Both the position numbers and the translations under genes were made by a program. The notes beneath the pieces were generated by a model. That model did not search any database. It was not told the DNA's origin and saw only the letters and a list, made by a program, of their open reading frames with translations. From Vulcanisaeta sp. JCM 16159 (GTDB lineage: Archaea > Thermoproteota > Thermoprotei > Thermoproteales > Thermocladiaceae), in contig NZ_BBDN01000001.1 in assembly GCF_001316265.1 (NCBI RefSeq), positions 1 through 64,000 on the forward strand: a stretch of DNA of 64,000 nt, in the 5' to 3' direction. Positions 56,924 through 64,000 of the stretch are shown here, piece after piece (position 1 is the stretch's first letter; the number at the start of each line of letters is the position of its first letter).

Positions 56924-57750
56924 TTATATTTTTGTTCTCATTTTCCACTCATCCTCTGCGGTGATACATTTAACGCCGTAATCCCTGCAAAGTCTCATTA
57001 TTGAGTTTAGGGTCTTTATCCACCACTCCCTGGTTACTGGGTGTACTGGGTTTAGTTTCCTGCTCATGAACCTGATTATGATAGGCCTTGGCCTAAACCT
57101 GTCAATTATTACCTGGGAGTTTGTTTCCTTGGCTAGGCGTATTACTGGCTCGTAATCCTCCACCCTATCGTTTATGCCAGGTATCACCGGACCTAGGAAT
57201 ATCCAGGTTTCAATGCCTAAATCAGCGATTTTCCTAAGTGCCGACGCCCTTGCCATTGGGTGGGCAGCCATGGGCTCTATTACCCTGTATGTATCCCTCA
57301 TTGTGGTTATTGTGAAGCCTACGTCCACTGACCTACCGCACTTGCTAATTACGTCTATGTCCCTGATGATTAATGCGGACTTCGTTTGAATACTAACGTG
57401 GTAGCCCGCGTTGCACAATATCTCGATTGACCTCCTGGTCAGTTTGTACCTGGACTCCACGGGTTGGTACGGATCCGTTATTGTGGACACACCAACAATG
57501 CCCGGCCTAAGTCTCCTGATATCCCTTAGTAACGCCTGTATTAGGTTTACCTTGACGTATACGACCTTACCCCATTTAACGCCAGGTTCGCCTCTCGTGA
57601 AGTCCATGGCATAGCAGTAAATACAACCATGTTGACAGCCTAGGTACGGTTCAATGCATAGTCATACTCAGGTAGTCCAGACCTGGATAGTGCTGACTTA
57701 ACCCTTATCTCCTTCGCGACTATATTGCCTAACTTAATTATACCGCTCAT
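56924..57750 (-). CDS. SPL-family radical SAM protein (frameshifted)
   Basis: ATG 57750 starts SGIIKLGNIVAKEIRVKSAL. A shift near 57655 then gives IEPYLGCQHGCIYCYAMDF, with the radical SAM CxxxCxxC motif, and the long frame 56924-57607 (ISTITDPYQPVE, VSIQTKSALIIRDIDVI, VGFTITT, IFLGPVIPGIND). The pattern is that of the spore photoproduct lyase-like group, of which only bacterial SPL has a proven DNA-repair reaction. The ATG follows the NreA stop by one base (TAGGATG), so the two form an operon and a role in DNA repair is plausible. Confidence 0.8.
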
Positions 57751-57751
57751 C

Positions 57752-58990
57752 CTACTTTCCGCCCAACCATTTGATTAGGCTTGATTGACTTGTGAGAACC
57801 CTAATCACGTAGGACCTCGATATCCAGGTACTTATCGGTAGTTTTAGGAAACCTGCCACGTACCTCAGGCGTCGCTTAGTTCGTAAAATCTCTCATACGG
57901 TCCATTAAGCATTGCCCTAATGTTCTCCCTAACCCACCAAACACCAATTGGCAGGTTAAAGCCTGGATAGATCTCACGCCATAGTATGACAGCCGCCTGT
58001 CTGCGCATCGAGCGTAATGCCTCAAGTACGGCTATCCTAGCTGCGTAGTAGCAACCGCCTATTGATGGGTAGTCATCACGCCCCCGGTAACCCTCATAGT
58101 CAAGCTCGAGAACCACATCACCACCCACACATTCCATGTGGAGCCAGGCCACCAGGCCTCAGCCCACTCATAAAGCCAGGTATGCGGTGCCAGGATCCCT
58201 ATGAAGGTATTATCCTTAAAGCTCCTCACGTATACCCTATACTCACTTATGAGCGGGTAGTCACGAACCTCACTGAGCAGTTTATCGGAGACCTGCTTAT
58301 CAACGGCAGTTATCGACCACCTAGTTGGCACGAGCCTCCTCCTCTTACCAACACCAAGAGCACCCACGCTTAGTAGCCTTGATATGTGGTGCACGCCAAT
58401 ACCATGGCTATACAACGTCCATATAGCCTCCGTAGCGTTTAAGTCCGTGTCGCCGTAAACCTTATCAACTATCCTTGGCGGTGGTGGTAACGAGCTAATC
58501 CTTAATTCTTGCAATGGCGCTGATGGTCCAAAGGGTGGTGAGTGCTCATCAAACACGTACCTGGTACCCACAGGTTTCTCGAGTATTAACTCGGAATCCA
58601 CTGGCTTGTTCGGTAATGCCATGACCTGTATATCGTGTAGAGTCCTGGGAGGGTTCCTGGCATCCTCAACCCTAGCCCTGATAGAACCCCTAATTAGTGA
58701 TAATCTACTTGATATGAAGTCCTCAAGTCTCATGTTTAGCCAGGTCTTTGGGTTCTCGAGATTGCTGGTATCGCCGTGGATGGATGGTGCTGCTGGGTAT
58801 ACATTAACCCTTGGGTAGCCGATACGCCCAACGAATATGCTTGGCGGTGAGGATCCATCAATGCGTTCCTTATTAACGACATTCCTAAGCGTGTACCTTG
58901 CACGTAGTTCCGCCAGGACTGGGCAGTAGGATAGGCCGCATAGGTTGTATTCTCCCTGCACCTGATGCATAGCGCTGGGTTTATCCGCAC
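57752..58990 (-). CDS. nreA: NreA-family DNA repair protein with C-terminal PIP box (frameshifted)
   Basis: GTG 58990 begins RINPALCIRC. A shift near 58955 adds EYNLCGLSYCPVLAELRARY, completing a four-Cys zinc site. The main frame (58059-58970) has SSPPSIFVGRIGYPRVNVYP, DIQVMALPNKPVD and LVPTRWSITAVDKQ, typical of Nre proteins. Shifts near 58130 and 57870 continue with YPSIGGCYYAARIAVLEAL, YPGFNLPIGVWWVREN, and RLRYVAGFLKLPISTW. The frame ends SQSSLIKWLGGK, a PIP box (QxxLxxWL) for binding the PCNA clamp. Without the last frame correction the stop at 57865 would lose the PIP box. Archaeal NreA is involved in resistance to DNA damage. Confidence 0.85.
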
Positions 58991-59113
58991 CTCAATAATA
59001 TAGCCTTAAAGCAGTATATAGGTGTTTCGATTAACTCTACTCGTGAGTGGGAACCTTAAAAGGCGCTTCGTGATTTTCTACGTCAAACCTATGAGTAAGG
59101 CTTGGGTGGGTTA

Positions 59114-59404
59114 ATGAAGTGTGGCAGGGAGGTATTGGTGGCTAGTGGATTTGGTTATTTCGTTAAGTTGATTAAGAGGAGATGTATTGTTGGTGATGGT
59201 ATGTCCATAATCCATGTTGATCCTAGGGTGATCGGTGTTTGGAGGGATGGCGAGTTGGTGGAACTTAATTATGATTGGAGGGCATCGTTTATTGATTACG
59301 AGTATGGCGTAATAACGGTGATCGTTAGGGATAAGTCACTTGAAACGATCATTAGGATTAGAGGTGGTAAAATAATTGATGCGTTCACGATGGAGGTTAA
59401 TTAA
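59114..59404 (+). CDS. Small hypothetical protein
   Basis: About 96 residues from ATG 59114; an upstream TTG at 59102 is a less likely start. The protein is beta-rich: EVLVASGFGYFVKLIKRRC, MSIIHVDPRVIGVW, LVELNYDWRASFIDYEYG, and ITVIVRDKSLETIIRIRGGK. No membrane segment, signal peptide or recognised family. It is convergent with the permease gene (two-base gap) and divergent from nreA. Leaderless transcription is plausible from a TTAAAAGG box at about 59075. Confidence 0.5.
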   Translation: MKCGREVLVASGFGYFVKLIKRRCIVGDGMSIIHVDPRVIGVWRDGELVELNYDWRASFIDYEYGVITVIVRDKSLETIIRIRGGKIIDAFTMEVN

Positions 59405-59406
59405 GC

Positions 59407-60969
59407 TCATTCAGGCGGTATCTCCTTAAATAACATATTTACGTCAATGCCCTCCCTCCTAAGCCTGTAAAGCCTAACTGCGTAATATACTGTGATGCCA
59501 ATCGCAAATAATGCCGCAAAGAACCCTATTATGTAGGCGTTTATTGATGGTACGAATAAGTACGCCATTGGATTCATTACCTCCTCATAGGCTATCCACG
59601 CGAATAACGCGGTCATGTAAATGCCAAGCACAGCTGTTACTTTCGACTTTGTCCTTACACCAAGCACTATGGCTGTTATTGTTATTATCATGAAGTACAT
59701 GAGTATCGTGACCAGGGTGCTCACGTCCATGGTTGCCGATAGCAATGGAACAACGCTGAAATTATAGAGATACATTATCACGAGGGTTATTACAAGGTCG
59801 GTTATATGGGCTGTAATGGGTGTGTGGGTCCTTGGGCTTACGTAAGCGAGGAATGAAGGCAACACCCTGTCAAAGGATAGTGCCAGTAGGTATCTGGCTA
59901 TCTGTATTATTAGGACTGAGACGACATTTATGTACCAGGTGAATGATCCAACAACTATCAACCACTGAAGCAACGGATTCCTCAACACCATTATGAGTAG
60001 GGCCTGTGGATATGGAGGCGGTAATGAGCTCGGCCAGGAAACACCACTGGCGACGCCGTAGTATATGGCGAATAATCCATTTAACCTATTAATGCCTATT
60101 GACGATATCGTAATCCAGACACCGAGAATTAAAAATACAGCACTCAATACATAGGTTCCAAATATCGCCATGGGCATTGCACGGCCCCTCCTAACCTCAC
60201 CACCAACCGATAATACGAAGTTTACGAAGGGGAATACATAGGCTAGGTACGGTATTAAGTATATTGTGTCCATAATCATGCCATTACTCGGCAACCCCCC
60301 TGATGTAGAAACCGCCTGGCTAAGTATGTTAGGCGCCGTGGTCTTTATGGCATTAATTATTTGCGGCGCATAAACATGAAGTAGTATTATTGTTAATGCG
60401 AATGTTGCTATGCCAAATAACGAGATTGCAGATGCTAAGTATGTACCTGCCCTCGATGAAACGATATTAATTAATACGAGGATTGTAAATATCACGGAAC
60501 CCATTAAGAATATCATTAATGGGCTACTCATTAATGAGTTGCCAAGGGATACGAGGCTTGGTGCATTATCCGAGATGCCTATTGCCAGTATTGCAGGTGC
60601 TAACCCCGTGATTATTCCAAGGCTTATTAATACGGCATTGAAGAACATCTGATCTACTGTGAACATGAACATGGTTGCGAAGCCTACTGATGGGTGTAGA
60701 TTCCTCGTTATGAACACATAGTCACTGGCTGTCCTGTAATATGTAATGCCTACCTTATTGAGTAGTATCGTTAGTGGTAGAAATAATAATGCGCTAATGG
60801 CTATGGCAATTAATGGGTTTCCCTTTGGGAAATTGAACATGCTAGATACCAACAGTATAAACCCTGATTGGAAGGCTATGAATGCAGTATTCATTAGTAG
60901 GGCTGTCCAAGGGCCAATTTCCCTAACGAGTCCCGTGGACTCCCTAAGGAAGGGCGTTGGTTTCTTCAC
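59407..60969 (-). CDS. APC-superfamily amino acid permease
   Basis: The 520-residue protein has about 13-14 membrane helices and opens with LREIGPWTALLMNTAFI, the first broken helix of APC transporters (REIGPW). INIVSSRAGTYLASAI near residue 170 and PFVNFVLSVGGEVRRGRA near 240 are further APC landmarks, and FDRVLPSFLAYVSPRTHTP fits the family's cytoplasmic loop after helix 8. Substrate is unknown; amino acids are likely. Length is typical. Intact, monocistronic. Confidence 0.88.
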   Translation of the reverse strand: MKKPTPFLRESTGLVREIGPWTALLMNTAFIAFQSGFILLVSSMFNFPKGNPLIAIAISALLFLPLTILLNKVGITYYRTASDYVFITRNLHPSVGFATMFMFTVDQMFFNAVLISLGIITGLAPAILAIGISDNAPSLVSLGNSLMSSPLMIFLMGSVIFTILVLINIVSSRAGTYLASAISLFGIATFALTIILLHVYAPQIINAIKTTAPNILSQAVSTSGGLPSNGMIMDTIYLIPYLAYVFPFVNFVLSVGGEVRRGRAMPMAIFGTYVLSAVFLILGVWITISSIGINRLNGLFAIYYGVASGVSWPSSLPPPYPQALLIMVLRNPLLQWLIVVGSFTWYINVVSVLIIQIARYLLALSFDRVLPSFLAYVSPRTHTPITAHITDLVITLVIMYLYNFSVVPLLSATMDVSTLVTILMYFMIITITAIVLGVRTKSKVTAVLGIYMTALFAWIAYEEVMNPMAYLFVPSINAYIIGFFAALFAIGITVYYAVRLYRLRREGIDVNMLFKEIPPE

Positions 60970-61013
60970 GGTCCGGACCTGAGTTAAGCGCTTTAATTTC
61001 TTTCGGTGGGTAA

Positions 61014-61574
61014 TCAGTGCTTCATTGAGTATTCCCTAATAACCTGCAGTAATTCACTGTGATGCTTCTCATCATCCGATATACCCTTAAGCAACTTAAC
61101 AATAAGCTTTGAGGCTGCACGGTGTTTGGCTTCAATCCTAGTACTGGTTATTGGTAGGTAACTCCTTAGTAGGAAGCTGTAGACCCTCACGGCATTATCC
61201 TCATAACCCTCCAATTCATTTAACTTATCAATTATTACGTTCGTTACATCATAATGAACCTTCTCCATTGAGCTTATGTACTCAATTAGTGACTTTGTGT
61301 GGGTTATGGCTTCCTCAATATTTCCCTGCAATGAGGTTAATGTCTCCATGTCAAAGACCTTCTTTGGCGGGCATTCATGAATCAACTCCTTTATTGTAGT
61401 TAATATGTAATTGTGCATTGCAGATTCAATGCTTATCTTCCTCATTATGGCGCTTATGAATGGCTCATTGGTGCTCGAGGCGGCTATGCCGTATAGAATG
61501 GCTAGGTATCTCTCGAGCTCCCTCATCATATCAATGATCTTAGACAATTTATCATTAATATTGCTATTATGCAT
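61014..61574 (-). CDS. Rubrerythrin/ferritin-like helical protein
   Basis: The 186-residue all-helical protein has a four-helix-bundle pattern. LERYLAILYGIAA and ISIESAMHNYILTTI provide Glu/His positions, and the last helix has GISDDEKHHSELLQVI, the E-x-x-H spacing of ferritin-like proteins. Not all ligands of a di-iron site can be matched, so iron binding is uncertain. Divergent from the CoA-disulfide-reductase-like gene, with only about 60 bp between, which suits an oxidative-stress role. No frameshift. Confidence 0.55.
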   Translation of the reverse strand: MHNSNINDKLSKIIDMMRELERYLAILYGIAASSTNEPFISAIMRKISIESAMHNYILTTIKELIHECPPKKVFDMETLTSLQGNIEEAITHTKSLIEYISSMEKVHYDVTNVIIDKLNELEGYEDNAVRVYSFLLRSYLPITSTRIEAKHRAASKLIVKLLKGISDDEKHHSELLQVIREYSMKH

Positions 61575-61637
61575 TTGTATTCACGCATGCCTTATTTAAA
61601 GGGTATAATTTATTTTTTCTTCCTTAATTCACGCAGT

Positions 61638-62953
61638 ATGAGGGTCGTAATAATCGGTGGCGGTGCCGCTGGAATGAGTGCGGCGTCTAGAATAAGGAGG
61701 TTGAGACGTGACTTTGAGGTTGTGGTTTTTGAGAGGACAGGCATGATTAGTCACGCGCCCTGCGGAATTCCTTACTACCTCGAGGGATTATTCGATAATT
61801 ATGAATTATTCATGCATTATACACCTGACTATTTCGGGAGGGAGAGGGGTATTGATGTTAGGACTAATGAGGCCGTCATTGAGGTTGGCCTGGGTTACGT
61901 TGTCACGGATAGGGGTAATAAAGTAGGGTGGGATTACCTGGTACTCGCCACCGGCGCTATTCCCGCTATACCGAACATACCGATTAAGGGGGATCACGTA
62001 TTCACGGTACATCACCCGGCCGATGCCATAAATCTGAGGAATGTACTCTACTCGATGGATAGCGTTGGTATTATTGGTACTGGCTATATTGGGCTTGAGG
62101 TTGCGAGCACTTAGGTTTAGGGGTAAGGAGGTGTTGATGATTGGTAGGTCTGGTTATCCATTACGTAAGTCCCTGGATGAGGATATGGGTAATATCGTTA
62201 TAAATGAGTTAATTAAGCATGGCGTAAAGTTGCGATTGAATGAGAGAGTAATCGAGATTGATTACCAGGGTGATAAGCAGGTAATAATTACTGATGGTGG
62301 TAAGCACGCTGTTGACGCCGTAATACTCGCAACGGGCATAAAACCAAATGCGGAATTGGCAAAACAACTCAATTTACGCATTGGTGAAACGGGTGCCGTG
62401 TGGGTTGATAGTCGCATGAGGACAAGCATCGATAATGTCTATGCCGCGGGTGATATTGCCGAGACAAAGAACCTAATAACTGGTAAGCCCTACTGGCACC
62501 CCTTTGGGACTACGGCTAATAAGATGGGGTTCGTGGCAGGTAGTAACATAGCTGGTAAGCCCATGGCCTTCCCCGGGGTTGTTGGTACCTCAATGACTAG
62601 GTTCATGAACCTATACATAGCAAGTGCGGGATTAACAACGCAGGAAGCAATAAGGCATGGATTAAGGTGAGGAGTGCCGTAATAACCGCCAGGACTAAGG
62701 CAAGGTATTACCCAGGCGGTGGTTATGTGACGATAAAACTAATAATTGATGAGGACAGCATGAGGATCCTGGGCGCCCAAGTACTTGGCGATGATGGCTC
62801 CTACGTGCTTGGTAAAATCGATACATTAGCGGCATTAATGGCTAAGGGGGCAACCGTTGAAGACCTATTCATGAGCGACCTGGCTACCTACCTGCCGTAA
62901 CCCAGGTCTGGGATCCATTAATAATTGCCGCGAGACAATTTCTCAGGAATTGA
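61638..62953 (+). CDS. FAD-dependent CoA-disulfide reductase-like enzyme (frameshifted)
   Basis: ATG 61638 starts RVVIIGGGAAGMSAASRIRR (FAD GxGxxG). ISHAPCGIPYYLEG follows with the single redox-active Cys (near residue 43), as in CoA-disulfide and NADH:polysulfide reductases. Shifts near 62108, 62665 and 62890 join GIIGTGYIGLEVAS (NAD site), VDAVILATGIKPNAEL, VYAAGDIAET and the dimerisation domain (GYVTIKLIIDED, LAALMAKGATVEDL). The end is QVWDPLIIAARQFLRN at 62953. Length after correction (about 439) is normal. The enzyme reduces CoA or polysulfide with NAD(P)H. Confidence 0.85.
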
Positions 62954-63090
62954 CGCATTCTTTTATATTTAAATAAATTTAAGTATTTATAACTAAATGC
63001 TGATATTTTTAATGAACATACATATGCCTATTTAAGTAAAAATATAGGATGCATCACTATATAAATTGTTAATTCACATAACTATGCGCG

Positions 63091-64000
63091 ATGGTAGACC
63101 AACCCATACTCGGGGCGCCAACTGATGTTAGGGTTGTGACTGCGGTTGGTGTTTTAGCCCATTTAGCAATGGCATCGAGCTTCCTTGGCACAATACTCCT
63201 GGCCGTGGTTGCCGAGTACCTATACATAAGGAGCCGTAATCCCTTCTGGTATAACACTGCCAGGACGTTCTCAGTAATATCGACAATATTCTTCGGCGTT
63301 GGTGCGGCCTTCGGTACGCTGGTTGAGTTTGGCCTAGTTACGTTGTGGAGTAACTTCATATCGTTAATTGGCGAGACCATTGTGTTACCGTTTTACCTGG
63401 AGTTGTTTGCATTCCTAACTGAGGTAATAATATTGCCGCTCTATGTATTTACGTGGAACAAGATTGGGAATCAAGTCCTTCACTGGATAATAGGTATAGC
63501 CGCAGCATTTGGTGGCTATTATAGTGCCTACAACATATTGGCGGTCATGGCATCATTGAGCATGAGACCGCCAGGTCTCGAGGTTATTAACTTGTACCAG
63601 GCCACTGGCAGAACGTGGTTGGTTTAACGGATTACGTTGTTAAGTGGGCCTCGCCGACAGATGCTTGGAACATGTTCTGGTGGGGTGCCAATGTCTTCAT
63701 ATTCCACGGTATACTGGCCGCCGTCATACTTACCTGGTCGATAATAGCCGCGATATACCTATACCTATACATACGTGATAGGAAGCCCGAGAGACTAATG
63801 ATGCTTAAGGTACTGGTACCCACTGTGGCCGTGCTAACGGCAATTCAAGGCTTCGTACTTGGCCACCTACAGGGCGAGCTAGTTCTGCAGAATGACCCAC
63901 TTAAGTTGGCGGCTCTTGAGGGTATGTTCTGGAGTGGTCTCAGGGTTGATCCATTAACGAGCTTCCTTGCATATGGAACATTCAACCACGCCTTCTGGGG
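63091..64000 (+). CDS. cydA: Cytochrome bd-type oxidase subunit I (frameshifted, partial)
   Basis: The first frame (63091-63627) gives four helices with VGVLAHLAMASSFLGTIL, TLVEFGLVTLWSNF and YLELFAFLTEVIILPLYVF. A shift near 63610 continues WASPTDAWNMFWWGANVFIF, then FVLGHLQGELVLQNDPLKLA and ALEGMFWSG. The QxxP/DPLKLAALEG segment corresponds to the Q-loop-side helix of CydA, and the His positions are candidates for haem ligands. The gene runs off the right edge. It would be the quinol-oxidising, oxygen-reducing subunit of an archaeal bd-like oxidase. Subunit II is expected beyond the window. Confidence 0.8.

Noticed and set aside
1-64000. CRISPR array or cas genes.
   Set aside because: No regularly spaced direct repeats and no Cas proteins were seen.

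Overview
The window looks like the chromosome of a hyperthermophilic crenarchaeote of the Thermoproteales, most like Vulcanisaeta or Caldivirga. That is inference from family content (thermopsin, Taw1, AmrS, NreA with a PIP box, HEPN-MNT and VapBC pairs), from roughly 45% GC, and from leaderless promoters with TTTAAA-type TATA boxes about 27 bp before the start codon. No rRNA, tRNA or CRISPR array was seen. Many genes are split by single-base frameshifts; several sit in T7-T8 runs, so many are probably consensus errors. Coordinates given here span the reconstructed genes.

Layout. 1-2.6 kb: a cysteine-rich protein running off the edge, a DUF3800 protein and a dead VapC. 2.6-8.7 kb: a dipeptide/oligopeptide ABC operon. 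8.8-18.2 kb: housekeeping (PH-like membrane protein, TldD and TldE, pirin, rhodanese, methyltransferase, SDR, TrmO-like, Taw1, alpha/beta hydrolase) with a dead HEPN-MNT pair. 18.5-19.9 kb: a plasmid-like ParA plus nuclease-like island. 20-24 kb: a glutamine amidotransferase, a surface thermopsin-like protease and a pilin-like protein. 24-34 kb: AmrS, live toxin-antitoxin pairs, SerA, a broken serine recombinase and CinA. 56.9-64 kb: a NreA plus radical SAM repair operon, a permease, a rubrerythrin-like protein, a CoA-disulfide-reductase-like enzyme and CydA.

The remarkable part is about 34.4-56.7 kb. It holds a Hanks-type Ser/Thr kinase joined to an FHA domain, a PP2C phosphatase, and a membrane receptor-like protein with a cytoplasmic FHA domain. 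It also holds at least four proteins whose cytoplasmic tails carry repeated Thr motifs of the type (D/E)-G-T-R-V-Y, and a set of large secreted proteins anchored by one C-terminal helix (beta-propeller, beta-helix, lectin-like, LamG-like and papain-like peptidase domains). Seven copies of one operator, TTTAGTCACG-N6-CGTGACTAAA, each abut a TATA box and serve nine promoters in this block. Two tail-encoding segments are identical over 154 bp in inverted orientation, 18 kb apart. I propose a dedicated, co-regulated surface-sensing system based on threonine phosphorylation and FHA reading. The regulator is unknown; a winged-helix protein at 52664-53431 is one candidate.
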